This document shows positions 38,460 to 50,838 of a DNA stretch of 64,000 nucleotides, piece by piece. The notes below the pieces were generated by a model. It ran no database searches, was not told the origin of the DNA, and saw only the letters and a list, made by a program, of their open reading frames with translations. The position numbers and the translations under genes are program-made. The DNA is from Perca fluviatilis (taxonomy: Eukaryota; Chordata; Actinopteri; Perciformes; Percidae), in contig NC_053133.1 in assembly GCF_010015445.1 (NCBI RefSeq), positions 19,702,922 through 19,766,921 on the forward strand, in the 5' to 3' direction. The number at the start of each line of letters is the position of its first letter. Positions within the stretch are counted from its first letter, which is position 1.

Positions 38460-39502
38460 CTAATTAAGCAATTAAGATGGCTATCTCTATTTTTTTTAAA
38501 TTGTCTGTGTTAAACCATTTATAGCAGCTTCAGTTAATATTAATGGGGAGTGATAACATACAGTAGCAGATTTTAAACCAACGTTCTCCTGAAAGTCCTC
38601 AGCAGAGAATAAAAGTATCTAATTAAAATTGACAAACATTTAATTGTAATCTTAATATATAAGTAAATGACTGAAGTTCTGTTTCAGATATGTTCCCTTT
38701 ACTTCTTGGATCTGCATCATGAGTTTGGCACTCTCACTCTGCCTTCAGGGAATTCTGGTTCATTCTTGTTTTCACATCCACTTCAATTAAAGTGCACTGT
38801 GAATCTTTAAGTTTCAACATGTTTTTTAGCAGGGTTTGCCCAAAGATAAGGTGTGTCTTTGATGGAATGTTTACCACATGTACAGTTTAAAGAAAAAGAT
38901 ATCCTGGTTCCCACCATTCTTCAAACTGATACTCTGATTTTGAATATTCATAATGCATGGTTTCAGTTGTTGGCTTGGAGAAAAGCCACTACTGAGATAT
39001 GAGAAGGCTGCAGATCAGCAATATGTTTTAACTCCTCAACTCCCACAAGATTATATTATCAGTTATTAAGCAATCAAGTCAAATATGAGCTGATATCCAA
39101 ATCAGAATCTTTCACTGTCATTGTGTGTATGTCACTTTCTGCTGGTCTAGGATATGTTTACTTGCAGTGTGCACGGTGTACCCACCTTCATTTACTTTTT
39201 TTTGAGGTTTCTTTCCTTTGAGGTTTTGACAGTGGATTTAAGAGTCATGGGAGTTGTAGTTGATGCATGCTAACACATTAGTTGTTGCTTTATTATTTCA
39301 AAGGCAAAAAGACTGGGGCACAATGATTGATATGGAGCCTTTACCAATACGAAATTAGGGCTACACTCTGCAAAGGTTTCCTGGCCAAAATGTGTTTCAG
39401 TTTTTATTAAATGATGTGTTTCATAAGATACAATGCAGGAAAACAAGATCTCTTTGATGATTTCACCACCTTTTCATGTTTTAGATATGACTGAACTATA
39501 TA
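38460..39502 (+). repeat. Duplicated chemerin intron 1 segment, unit B
   Basis: Close copy of 17840-18854, interrupted at 39503 by a different transposon. The copy starts downstream of exon 1, so this unit never had the chemerin start codon and signal peptide. Confidence 0.9.
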
Positions 39503-40035
39503 CAGTACAGGCCAAAAGTTTGGACACACCTTCTCATTCAACGTGTGTCTTTATTTTCATGACTATTTACATTGTAGATTCTCACTGAAGGCATCAAAAC
39601 TATGAATGAACACATATGGAATTATGTACTTAACAAAAAAGTGTGAAATAACTGAAAACATGTCTTATATTTTAGATTCTTCAAAGTAGCCACCCTTTGC
39701 TTTTTTGATAACTCTGCAAACCCTTGGTGTTCTCTCAATGAGCTTCATGAGGTAGTCACCTGAAATGGTTTTCACTTCACAGGTGTGCCTTGTCAGGGTT
39801 AATTAGTGGAATTATTTCCCTTATTAATAAAAAAGCAAAGGATGGCTACTTTAAAGAATCTAAAATATAAGACATGTTTTCAGTTATTTCACACTTTTTT
39901 GTTAAGTACATAATTCCATATGTGTTCATTCATAGTTTTGATGCCTTCAGTGAGAATCTACAATGTAAATAGCCATGAAAATAAAAAGGAAACGCATTGA
40001 ATGAGAAGGTGTGTCCAAACTTTTGGCCTGTACTG
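39503..40035. mobile_element. Tc1-like MITE, 533 bp
   Basis: TA duplication on both sides. Ends CAGTACAGGCCAAAAGTTTGG and its inverse. Inverted arms about 200 bp long cover most of the element. No coding sequence. Inserted in the TA-rich site where the first unit has the Tc1 transposon. Confidence 0.9.
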
Positions 40036-40040
40036 TATAC

Positions 40041-40078
<38 letters not shown>

Positions 40079-40248
40079 GTATATTATATATAGATTCAGA
40101 TCTTGCAGCTTTATTCAATTTGCAATATTTTTTGCATAATTTTGCTTCAACATGACAACATTAATCCTCACTGACTATAAGGGAGGTTCACAGACTTGAC
40201 TTTGCTGTTTTGTAGCTCGTATTAAACTGACCCTCCGCTCTCTTGCAG

Positions 40249-40548
40249 TCTGGATTCGGTGTGAGATACCTCTACCACCACTTTTACCTGAAACCCACCA
40301 CGTGTGCCAAAGGAACAACTGAGTCAAACCCTCAGAGATGTCCTTTCAGGAATGACAGAGTGAGTTAATTTCAAAAGGAGAAGCATTCATTTCAAATCTA
40401 TGCACAGCATCATCATGCTGTTTATGTCTTCTAATGACTTCACAGCCACTGATGGACTGTGCAGTTTGCTACAAAACAGCAGCAGACCAGATAGAGTTTG
40501 AGCCCCAAGCCGTATGTTCACTGTATCCAGAAACCGAGACTCACAGAG
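40249..40548 (+). pseudogene. Chemerin-like exons 2-3, unit B pseudogene
   Basis: Exon 2 copy (40249-40359) is intact with good splice sites (YLYHHFYLKPTTCAKG). Exon 3 copy (40446-40548) is 103 bp instead of 102. An extra T in ATAGAGTTTGAG shifts the frame. Exons 1 and 4 are absent: the sequence jumps from the microsatellite region after exon 3 to the 3' flank (about 40690), which matches about 27610 in the first unit. Confidence 0.9.
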
Positions 40549-40560
40549 GTATTTTTCTTT

Positions 40561-40564
<4 letters not shown>

Positions 40565-40643
<79 letters not shown>
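40565..40643. repeat. (TG)n microsatellite
   Basis: TG run of about 79 bp following exon 3 of the unit B chemerin relic, orthologous to the shorter run at 20852. Confidence 0.95.
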
Positions 40644-40651
<8 letters not shown>

Positions 40652-40863
40652 TGTTATCCCCTATCTGAAGGTTTCTGTGCAAAACACTGGACACTATAGT
40701 GACGTAACTTTGACAAGCCAATTCTCATTGCAATTTCCTGCAGATTTGTCATCCAGGCTTCACTTATAATAAACAAATACAAAAGCAGCACATCTGCACA
40801 TTCATCACATATGTACATTGTGTAATAAAAAAAGAACAATAAGTGTTTATCCGTGTTGTGTGT

Positions 40864-41976
40864 GCAAGGTTATAATCGTTAACGAAAACAAACGAAATAA
40901 TGAAAACTAGGTGGGAAAAAACATTGTCGTTAACTGAAATAAAAATGAAAACGAGGCATTATAAAAAAACGATAACTAAACTAAAACTGCAATGTCTGAT
41001 TGCAAAACGAACTGAAATAAAATAAAATTATTGAGTACATGTCCTTAGTTTTCGTCTTTGTCAATGTCTTTCATAGAGCAAATAACGTTATTTTCCGACC
41101 ATGACATTTCCCGTAGACCATGGACAGTATATAAGCCATAGACATGTATAGTTTCCAAATGGGAACCCAGAAATTCAGACATTCCATGTCAAATTGAACA
41201 CGTCCGGGCCGCCGCCTGGCATCATGGCGTTACCGAAAGTCGGAAGAAAGCGGCAGAGTCCTATTTGATTATGACTGTGTCAGATAAAAGCAAGTGCCTT
41301 GCAGTGGAAGGTGGTAAAATATGTTGACAATTTATTACAGGGAAAAATCCTACAAATTTGAAAGTAGCCTATATTTGAGAAGCGTGCACAAGGAGGCTAA
41401 CCTAGCTTACCTTAACAAGGATAAGGAGAACGCAATGTCCCCTTCCCCCGAAACAGAAGCTAACCCCGGTAACATTACTGGCATGGATATATGGATAGAT
41501 ACAGGGCATGGATGTACAAGGCCAGGCAGCATGACGAAGACAACTGCATGACAGAGAACATTACAGGAAGGCTTTCACCGGCGACCCGATAGCTGCTGGT
41601 TAGTATATACGCAGGAACACTAAAAGCGTGAGGAAGCGTGGGTTAATATGTGGATTAATACTGGGATGTCTACACAACTGTGTAAGTCGATTGACTTCAA
41701 AAAGTTCGCCACTTTACTCGACCAAAGTTCAAAACCCCTGTTCATGTATGTCTTCTTTAGTCTGTTGGCTATTTAGTTTTTTTCCTGGAACACGTCACTT
41801 ACACATTTTGCACTTACTGTGACATCTTGTGTAGATTGTTTACATATCTTTGCTCATCATCATATGTTTTAAACTAGCAAACCCGCTTTTAAAACTAATT
41901 CAAACTAAACTGAAATCATGTCAAAACGAAATAAAAATAAAAACTAATGAAAAATGCAAAACTATAATAACCTTGG
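40864..41976. mobile_element. hAT-type non-autonomous element, 1.1 kb
   Basis: 8-bp duplication TTGTGTGT (40856-40863, 41977-41984). Termini GCAAGGTTATAATCG and, inverted, CCAAGGTTATTATAG. The undivided site is seen at 27882-27900 in the first unit, proving the insertion. No transposase; AT-rich with 'AACGAAAAC'-type repeats near the ends. Confidence 0.9.
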
Positions 41977-42967
41977 TTGTGTGTAGACTTGTTATAATCC
42001 AGATTCTTTACAGGCTGGAATCCTCATCATGGATATCTGCCCCCCTACAACCACACTCTCATTCAGCACTGTCTAGGCTGTACGCAGGGTTTTAGAAATA
42101 CAGAGGTCCAAAAACTGAGCTTAATAGAGGGGTTCTGGGTCATCAGAGATCAGATCTAAATATGTAAAGCGATATCTTTGGGTCTCAAACAGCACATAAA
42201 CGTGAGCAAATTGTGTGTGTCTCTGTGTTATTGGGAATCTTCGCCGCACTGAAGTTGTTTTTAAGTGACTTTTATTATAAACACCTCGAAAGAAATACTG
42301 AGGTCAGTGACCTTAATGGTGTGTTCAGGTAACAACAGCTAAAATAAAACTTTTTTTCCCCTCAAGATTCACAGCTCAGCCAAAAAGAGCAAATGGGCTG
42401 TTGCTCGGGCAATTTTAGCCTATCATTGTGCACATCCTGTAGTTGACACAATGCACAGAGCGTGGGAAGTGGAGCGAGGCAATAAGAGCCTTCTTTGTCT
42501 TCTTTGTTGACTGTTTGGATAAAATGGAAAGGTAATAAAATAGCACCGCCTGTTCAGATTTCAACTTTGATTTTCAGGTTTGGTAAACTGAGTGAAAAGC
42601 TTCAACACTTGTCACGCTACAACTTGTTGACTTATCTTGTAATTACAGTATGACAGCTTAATGTCAAGCTCATGCATGTTCACAGATGGGTAAAGACCCT
42701 TGGAGCACTTTCTTGTGTACATCAGAATTGGTAGCCAACTATCAATAGCCTCTTTCAATTTAACTTATCACTGATTAACTCTGAAACTATTTAACGTGTT
42801 TCCTTCTTTCACATCCATCAATGACATGTCGTCCTTTGAAGATCGTGCATATGTCACAAAAAACCCAAATCCTGCACGACTGAGATGTTTAGGAGAGATT
42901 TGAGTAGTTCAAGCAGACAGGAACACTTCCCTTCTCTATCTCCATCCCCAGCTTATATGCTATTCTG

Positions 42968-43054
42968 TATAAAAATGGAGTGAATTTCACATGCACTTGC
43001 ACTTTACTCCTTTTCCTCCACTTGCAGTCTGACTGGGGTGGGACATTCAACCCT
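42968..43054 (+). promoter_or_regulatory. Promoter and 5' exon of lectin copy 2 (relic)
   Basis: TATAAAAATGG at 42968, GAATTTCAC motif, and non-coding exon ending at CCCT/GTAAGT (43054). Almost the same as for lectin copy 1, so it may still be transcribed even though the coding part is broken. Confidence 0.65.
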
Positions 43055-43321
43055 GTAAGTATTTCATACTTTTATACTGATGGATGGATTCATACATTTC
43101 TGTGCAAGAGTAGTTTCATGCATGAAGGAGTTATTGCAGTTTGATGTTAAATCTGTGCTGTGTTTACTTTAAGTTTATTTGGTGCATAAGACGTATTGTG
43201 GCTATAAACAAGGGGGAAAATAACTAATGTTCATATTGGGAAACCAACGCACAAAACACGTTTTCAATGCATTTTCAGTGTTGGATAGACACAGCAAAGA
43301 CTTTCTTTTTGTTTCAGAATC

Positions 43322-44236
43322 ATGAGCTGGAACTTCTTGTTCTTGAGTTTCGCAAGGGAGACTTTCTGATTTCCAACAACAAGGAGTATAAGGCTGTCTT
43401 CCAGGTGAGTAACTCCGAATATTTGTGCACTCCCAACATTTACAGTATAAGGGTGCATTATTCATATTCACTAGCCTCGTGAGACCGTCCTGATTTCGCA
43501 AGCTCCAGTTTTCCACTCGCAGATCAGTCTGGCATCTTGAGATAGAGAAGATTTGGAGCCGTTCGCCAAACGACCGACCAATCAGCGTTGGTTTTGAGGC
43601 GGGTTTAGGTGTGACGCAACGAGAAGTCTAAACAACATGGCAGCTTCCACGGATGAGATGAGCGTAGCTATCGTGCAAGTTTTATCCTAATTAGAAAGTA
43701 TTCCTTTATTGAAAGAAGCGCAAAAAACGGCACTGGAGGCTTTTCTCGGAGGAAAAGATGTTTTTGCTCTTCTCCCGACTGGTTTCGCAAAAGTTTGATC
43801 TGATTGGTTGATTTGGCCTGTCTATCACCAACATAGGTGGTGATAGACAGATGGTCTATCCAATCAGCTTTCCAGTATTTTCACCCCTTCCCAAAAGTAC
43901 TCCAACGGAAAGTTCCCAGATGGATATGCAGAGCAAATGTGAAGCAATTCGTCTGTTGGAGTCATGTTACATATTCACTGGTCAGTGTAAAAAGAAATGC
44001 AAAAGTAAGGGAGCAAGTGTTTGAAGATGCACACTCTGATAGTGGTCAAATGTCTCTGTTTCTGCCTGCAGGATGATGATAACTTTGTCATCTACGGCTG
44101 TACAGCTTGGTGGCTTCGAACCGTTTTCCGCTTCGTGTAACACGAACTGCAGATGTGTTTCATCTGACCACGATGGCAAACAAAATGGTGGTGTACAATT
44201 TGGATTTTAGCTCTGCACTCCAGAGGCATGAAATGA
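43322..44236 (+). pseudogene. Mannose lectin copy 2, pseudogene
   Basis: Exon 2 (43322-43404) is shorter than the 90 bp of intact copies. A deletion after AACTTCTTG causes a frameshift. Exon 3 (44072-44236) has lost about 100 bp, including the second mannose motif, and has several further changes. The intron is interrupted by a 497-bp repeat (43473-43969). Confidence 0.9.
43473..43969. mobile_element. Fish interspersed element in lectin copy 2 intron
   Basis: Starts 'AGCCTCGTGAGACC' and ends 'GGAGTCATGTTA'. The flanks repeat CATATTCACT (43463-43472 and 43970-43979), a 9-10 bp duplication. Lectin copies 1 and 4 lack the insert. The duplication length would suit a Mutator-like element, but the ends match only weakly, so the class is uncertain. 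Confidence 0.7.
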
Positions 44237-44244
44237 TGTCATGA

Positions 44245-44766
44245 ACATTGACTTTAAATATTAATGGACAAAGTAATGGCAAAGTGCTGCAAATGCGGAA
44301 GTGCCTTAAACCTGCATTCTATCTGAATTCCAGCAGGGGGCGACACATGCGGTTGCAAAAGGAGACTTCTCACTTGATTTATTACCTTAGTAAACATTTT
44401 CATAATGAGTTTATGGTCTCAATTGCTAGTTTTAAGTCTTCTGCAATACAGAATGTTAATTTTTAAAAAAATTTTGTCTCGTTGATTTTAAAATCGGCGA
44501 TAAAGCAGGTGGTGTTTTAGGGTGTGGCTATGATGACGTAACATAGAGTGTAAGCACCGTTGCCAACTCTCAGCTAATGTCACAGTCAGATACTGCCCCA
44601 ACACTCTATGGCTCTTCCCTCACTTCTCCCTCTCGTCTAAAATCGTCACATCCGCAACCAAGATGGCTGCGCCCGTAACGGCAAACTCGACGACTCATAG
44701 CAGATCTCCACAAACCAATCGGTGACGTAACACATGCTCTGTCCATTAATATTATACAGTCTATGG
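44245..44766. mobile_element. Non-coding insertion after lectin copy 2
   Basis: The flanks repeat TCATGA (44239-44244 and 44767-44772). The ends share an inverted 'TATTAATGGACA' motif ('CATAGACTGTATAATATTAA' when read from the right end). The equivalent position after lectin copy 1 (about 29650) has no insert. Class unresolved. Confidence 0.65.
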
Positions 44767-45892
44767 TCATGACATGACAAGCCTGTTAAAATTGAATGCT
44801 ATGCAAAGGAAAATCATCTCTGGATGGCAGCTTGAATTACAATAAACCTGCCAGCCATGTAATCTGTAATCAAATAAAAAAACATTTTCACCATGTATTG
44901 TGTGAGGACTTCCTGGTTATTTTAAACAGTTTTACTGTAATGCAGATGTCTTGGTAAAGAGCACTAGTAGTTTTTGGGGGGTTGTGTCCAGAAAAAAGGG
45001 AAAGTAGAAAAAGAATAATGAGATAAATCAGAGAACATGAGTACACTTCACTCAAACAAAACTAGTACTACTTTATACTTATATGTCTTACTTTAGAAAC
45101 ATTCTAATAAACTAAAATATAAACAGAAAACAAAACCAAGGCACGATCGCTTAAAAGGGTTTGGTGAGTTTCCCTTCAAGTGAAAAATTTACTTTCTGTG
45201 GTCTGTGCTTTATGTCAGTTGAACCACCATCTACAGCAACCATAAAGAAAGATGAGCTGAAGGTGTTTGCTTATCAAATGTATAATTATAACTATTCAGA
45301 TTACTGTAACTGCAGAAGATTAACATTTCTCTGCAAGAGCCAGACATACTCAGTGGTAATGTTTTATGTGAATACACTGATCAACTGAAGAACAATGTTT
45401 GAATGAATAAAAATCTATGAATGTTTCAGGAGTACGGAGATTTTTGTTACTCAAAATGTTGTCTGTGTACATTATAAAACAACCATGGTGTCTGAAAAAC
45501 TTTAAATGACTTGCTTTACCATGTTTGGTGCCAAGAAGGAACTTGAGTTCTACATATGCTTCACCTTGAATGCATATTCCTGTGTATGTTTACATGGAGC
45601 AGCTGCACATAAAAAAAACCTGTTAAATGTTTTTTTCAATATTAAGTAATGCTTCTCTCCATCTGAATTTCTGGACAGAGATATGAAAATATCAGATTTA
45701 AATGCCCACAGGCAAAATCCTTCCTTAGACACATTTTGCAGACTTGTTAACAGAAACATTGAAATTTAAAAACAAAGAAAACACTCAATGCATGATAACA
45801 TGACAAAGACTTTGAAAGACTTGCAATCAGACAAGAATCTCATTATAAAACCAGTTGATAAAGGAGGGGTGGTTGCGCTACAGTATGTATCG

Positions 45893-46375
45893 CACATGTG
45901 TCAAACTCAAGGCCCGCGGGCCAAATCCGGCCCCTTGTAGATTTAGATCCGGCCCGTATATCAATTTGGGTTCACAATACATTTTGGCCTACCTAATTGT
46001 GCACCAAACCAAAAACACAGGAAAGTGTTTTTTAAACTGCAATTACATGACATTCAAAACAGAATATGGCAGATTTGCCAACTCTGAGACTCAGAAATTC
46101 CCCCAGAAGGAACTCTTTTGATGACTTTTGTAGGGCTTCATGTCAACAAAAAAGGCGTACAAAAATGTTGTGAAAAAGCAACAAATTTACAAAAAGGTGA
46201 CAAATGTCTGAGAAAGCCACAAAAATGTCGGAACAAAAACGTCGGAACAAAAATGAGGAAAAAAGCTCTCAAAATGTTAAAAAAAAGTGACATGCAGTAA
46301 CAAAAGCATGTCAATAAACTCTACATGTCTGGCCCTTGGTGTGATTCTCTTTTTCCGGTGTGGACCCTAGTGATC
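45893..46375. mobile_element. hAT-like interspersed repeat
   Basis: Starts at about CACATGTGTCAAACTCAAGG with 'GGCCCGCGGGCCAAATCC', a common fish hAT-derived repeat. It splits the Penelope-like relic that is continuous at 53122-53267. Ends are approximate. Confidence 0.55.
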
Positions 46376-47144
46376 TGATGTATCAGATCACCGAAATTGA
46401 GAGACAACTGACAGATACAAATAAAATGTTTTGTTTGAATATTAAAACATCTAAACATGTTCTAGTAGAAACAGGTCAACTTTAATTGAGTATGACAGCT
46501 GAGACTCTTGTGGATTCAATGAGATCAATAACATTCATGTGTGAGGATGTTAGTCCCAATAGTAGCCATATCATTGTAGTGAGAGCATTTTATGAAACTT
46601 GACCTCGCTGTATAAAATGACCTGTTGTGACTTCTAGGATTATCATAGCCTCATAAAACTTTACATCCCCAACCTAGAGACATAGAACATTCGGGAAATG
46701 GCTTACATTCTGTAATTTTATTGCAGTTAGCGCAGCCCACGTTATTTTGGGATAGATTCAAATGCAGCCGATTTGTCAGCATTCTTTTTGTAAACTCTAC
46801 TCCAATAGTATAACAAAAATAGGTTTCAAAATTCGTAAAGTCTGTCAGTTGTCTGTTGTTTGGTCCTGTAGGTACTGTAAATGGTTCTTATTTGACGGCT
46901 CGATCCTATAATGGACTTTGCTGTTGTTTACTCCATCAAGGCCCTTCATTGTGTATAAATATGATATGATAAAAAATGAAAATTGTAAACAGTATAATAA
47001 GGCCAATTTATAAATATGAAATGATTAATGTAACAGGTTAATTTAAAGGTAGAATTTGCAATTGGGACATGGGGCTTGTGAATACATGAATAGGAATTTA
47101 ATGTATGTTGTCTGCCACTCCCTTTCCTACCCCGGATCAGATGA

Positions 47145-47213
47145 TATAAAGAAGAAGGGAATTTCACCTCCTTCACTTCTTCTCACAGACTGACAGGTGT
47201 GACATTCAAGACT
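47145..47213 (+). promoter_or_regulatory. Promoter and 5' exon of lectin copy 3
   Basis: TATAAA at 47145-47150, GGAATTTCAC motif, and short non-coding exon ending GACT/GTAAGTA (47213). This subtype has ATATAAAGAAGA in place of the ATAAAAATGG of copy 1. Confidence 0.75.
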
Positions 47214-47590
47214 GTAAGTACTCTGATGGATTCATACATTACTGAGCAAGAGTAGTTTATTTATTTAATATAATTACTTATTTAATTTATTATAAATTAT
47301 TATTGGTTTATTTATCTGTTTATAATAGATAATACATTTCTGAGCAATAGTAGTTTGACGCAGAGTCATTACAGGATGCTTCAATCTGTTTATAATTGGG
47401 ACATCAGGCTCATTGTAGTTATGAACTGAGGTGGATCATTACAAATTAATTTTTCATTTTCAATGTAAGAAGCAAAAGTAGAGTTACTATTCAGTTACAA
47501 ATTACTGGTGCAGCACAAAACAAATTCCAAAAACACACACATGGTGTCAATGCAACATCACTGATTTAGTTGTTTGTCTCTTTCAGAATC

Positions 47591-48187
47591 ATGACTAAGA
47601 ACTTCTTGTCTATAAATGATCAGCTCCATATGGGCCAATTTCTGATGTCCAACAGCAGGCAGTATAAGGCTATCTTCCAGGTGAGTAACTCTCTAAAATG
47701 AAATGCTCACTCTATATTTTGGTATGATATTGTTTGGATGTCTTTTAAAAGTCTCTGGGGAGGCCTCTAGCTCACCCAGTAAGAGCGGTCGCCCCATGTT
47801 GGCTGAGTCCTGTAGCGGCGTAGTGTTCGAATCCGACATGCTGCCCTTTGCTGCGTGTCATTCCCCATCTCTCTCCCCCTTTCATATCTATGAAAAAAAA
47901 AAAAATGTCTCTGTTTCTGCCTACAGGATGATGGTAACTTTGTCGTCTATGCCTGTGCCAATAGCCCACACAAGGCTGTGTGGGCCACAGGCACTAATGG
48001 ATCAGACGCTGTCCGCGTGATCATGCAGGCTGACGGCAACCTGGTCATGTACAACCAAAGTAACCAACCCAAGTGGAGCTCAGGGACATACATCAAGGGA
48101 ACGTGTGACAAGTGCCGTGTTGAACTGACCGATGGTGGCAAACTGGAGTTAACCAGAACCGTAACTGAAAAAGTTTGGCACTCATGA
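47591..48187 (+). CDS. B-type mannose-binding lectin (pufflectin-like), copy 3
   Basis: Exons 47591-47680 and 47927-48187 join in phase 0 and give 116 residues, the pufflectin length. It diverges more from copy 1 (starts MTKNFLSINDQ; ends EKVWHS). The mannose sites are QDDGNFVVY (split by the intron) and QADGNLVMY, both full matches to QxDxNxVxY. The third has decayed (TDGGKLELT). The CDKC motif holds two cysteines, as in copy 1 (CNMC). The intron carries a SINE. A polyadenylation signal is at 48271. It reads as a functional gene with altered sugar-site number or specificity (inference). Confidence 0.92.
47758..47906 (+). repeat. tRNA-derived SINE in lectin copy 3 intron
   Basis: Head GGGAGGCCTCTAGCTCACCC with A-box-like and B-box-like (TTCGAATCC, 47825-47833) elements, body, and an A-run. 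GTCTCTG flanks it (47751-47757, 47907-47913). Confidence 0.88.
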
Positions 48188-49130
48188 TGAAATTATATCT
48201 TCACATGACATCACAAAGCTTTGTTAAATTGAATGCTTTGCAAGTCATCTTTGAATGCCGTGTGAATTACAATAAACCTGCCTGCTATGTAATCTGGAAT
48301 CATATAAAAGCACATTTTCACACTGTATAAATGTGTTTTTCCTTTCTTTGTTCTTTTCTTTGTGGAATCATAGTGACATAAACTGTTCTATTTGTAATGC
48401 AAATATCTTGGTAAAGAGCACTGGAAGTTGTATCAAAGTAAGTCTTGGTAAGAAACACCAATATTTTGGTCAGTCAGCTGTTCTAATAACTGAGCTAAAA
48501 ACAACATTAAGTAGGCCTACACAATTTCCTAAAATTAATATATATATAAATTGCTTTACCGTGTTTGGTGCCAAGGAGTAACTTGAGTTGGTTCAAATGA
48601 AAGAAATGATTGCAAATGCAACAAAGCACCACAAGATGTCACACTAATCTTACTGCAGTCTGTATCTACATATGCTTCACCTTGCATGGATATTCCTGTG
48701 AATGGTTACATGGAACAGCTGCACATTAAAAAAACATGTTAAATGTAAAATGTTCTTTTAATATTAAGTAATGCTTCTCTCCATGCTAATTTTCTGGACG
48801 GAGACTTTAAAATGTCAGATTTAAATGCCAAAAGGCTAAATCCCTCCTTAGACACATTTTGCAGACTTGTTAACACTAAAATGAAAAGGATTTTTTAAAA
48901 ACAAAGAGACTTGCAATCAGACAAGAATCTCATTATAAAACCAGCTGGTAAAGGAGGGGTGGTTGTGCTACAGGATGCATCAGATCATGATTTCATGATC
49001 ATCCTATTTCATACGGATAACCTATAATGGACTTTGCTGTTGTTGATCAAGGCCCTTCATTGCCATTTTCCATCCATCCACCAGATGCCCTAAGACTTTC
49101 CCTTCTTTCCCCATCACACGACTGCATGTC
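48188..49130. other. 3' flank of lectin copy 3
   Basis: 3' UTR and flank, partly matching 30480-30840 and 45530-45890. The Penelope-like relic appears again at 48905-48990. No gene. Confidence 0.5.
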
Positions 49131-49610
49131 AACACGATGTCTAAGAAAGCCAACCAGTGCTTGTATTTTGTAAGCTCTAAAGTTTTAACATTGATGTACT
49201 CTGATGGGAATTATTTCTTACTTTTACCTTTCTTTAAGTTGGTACAGTTTAGAGCCAAAAGGAGAAGAACTGACGGGATTGTGTTTGGAAAAATTGCAGG
49301 CACTGCTCTGAGCGATCTCTCCAATTTATTAAAGCGATAGTTTTTAAGAAGGTGGAGTCAATCTTGACAGACCACAACCACCCTCTGTCACAGGTATTTC
49401 AGTTGCTCCCGTCTGGTCGCAGGTAAAGCTTTCCCAGATGCAGGACTAACAGATTAAAAAACTAATAATTAATAATTAATAGTTAATCCTTACTGTATTG
49501 GTGTTGTTTTCTTTTATAATGATTGTATGTGATAGCTGCGGGCTGTTCCACAAATTGCCCCTCGGGGATAATGAAGACTACCATGACCTTGACCTTGACC
49601 TTGAACACTG
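49131..49610 (+). mobile_element. LINE 3' end fragment
   Basis: Decayed C-terminal LINE ORF2-like peptide (SILTDHNHPLSQ, FQLLPSGR) followed by the LINE 3' tail 'TTGCCCCTCGGGGATAATGA'. The peptide signature is typical of fish L2/Rex-type non-LTR retrotransposons. The same relic is at 62694-63030. Confidence 0.7.
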
Positions 49611-50150
49611 GTGGGGGGGGACACACATGAAGCGGGAGTCTGGGGTTAGGGTTAGGATATTCTGAGCTTTAAACACTTCATGTCCTGTATTCTAGGGAAT
49701 TTTTCTGCATCAATAAATGGTGGAAATATCTTTATTTATGCAAAGGAAAACACAGGTGGCAATTCAAAATTGGGATATAATGCAGTCTGTCAAATATTTA
49801 TTCACCTGTAGATCAACTTTTCTCATTTAATGTTATCTCTGCTGAGTCAACACACACATGTAGGCATGAATTACTTTCTCTTCTTTGTGTGTTTTGTTTG
49901 TAGCAGTAACCTCTTTAACTACTTTTTACAGATATAAATATATGTAAAAAAAAAAAAGGCAATGTGTAAACAGTTGCACAATAGTACAATGGAGCAGAGT
50001 GCAAAGGCTGCTGAATAAATATGAAATGATTAATGTAACCTGTGCTTTGTCTTTGTTACTGTAAGGTAGAATTTGGAATTCTAGGGAAATGTGAGTCAGG
50101 ACTTCCAGATAAGAATGTCACATAATCTGCTAGTCCCTTGCCATCCCCAG
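49611..50150. other. Upstream flank of hybrid lectin promoter
   Basis: No gene. Closely repeated at 63030-63620 upstream of the last lectin copy, including the 'TGAATAAATATGAAA.GATT' block. Confidence 0.6.
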
Positions 50151-50159
50151 ATCAGATGA

Positions 50160-50228
50160 TATAAAGAAGATGTGAATTTCACTTCCTTCACTTCTGCTCA
50201 CAGACTGACTGGTGTGACATTCCAGACT
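50160..50228 (+). promoter_or_regulatory. Promoter and 5' exon of lectin copy 4, subtype as copy 6
   Basis: TATAAA at 50160-50165, GTGAATTTCAC, and exon ending GACT/GTAAGTA (50228). The match to 63630-63698 is near perfect. After about 50316 the sequence switches to the copy 1 type intron, so this is a hybrid gene. Confidence 0.75.
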
Positions 50229-50329
50229 GTAAGTACTCTAAAGATTCATATGTAGATTACTGAGCAAGAGTAGTTTAACGCAGAGTCGTTAAATCTGCTT
50301 ATAATAGGTACATCAATGGATGGATTCAT

Positions 50330-50766
50330 CAGAGATGGCAAAAGTACTCACATCCCGCACTCAAGTAGAAGTACAGATATTTTTGTTAAAATACAAGTAG
50401 AAGTACTGATTTAACTTCTTTACTCAAGTAAAAGTAACAGAGTACAGGCTTGGAAATGTACTTAAAGTATGAAAGTAAAAGTAGCCTTGCGAATGAATAC
50501 CATTTTTTATGAAAAGCTGCCTGTACCACACAAATCTAACTAGAGTGGTAGCTGAGAAACTTCAGTGGACTCTTTTTATGCCATTGCCTACATTTTAAAT
50601 GGATGTCTGCCAATAGGCCTAAAACATCACATATATGATTATTGTGATTATTGGGACAGAGACTGGGACTCCAAGTTAATAAGATTCTGACTGAGTAGTA
50701 AGATAGAATTCACAGATCCAGTTTCTCGTTTTTAATCTTCCCCTTAACATTTAAAAGGAATCTACA

Positions 50767-50838
<72 letters not shown>

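Noticed and set aside
46118..46300. Lys-rich 60-codon frame with repeated CGTKMRKK-like pattern
   Set aside because: Part of a hAT-derived interspersed repeat; AT-rich and internally repetitive.
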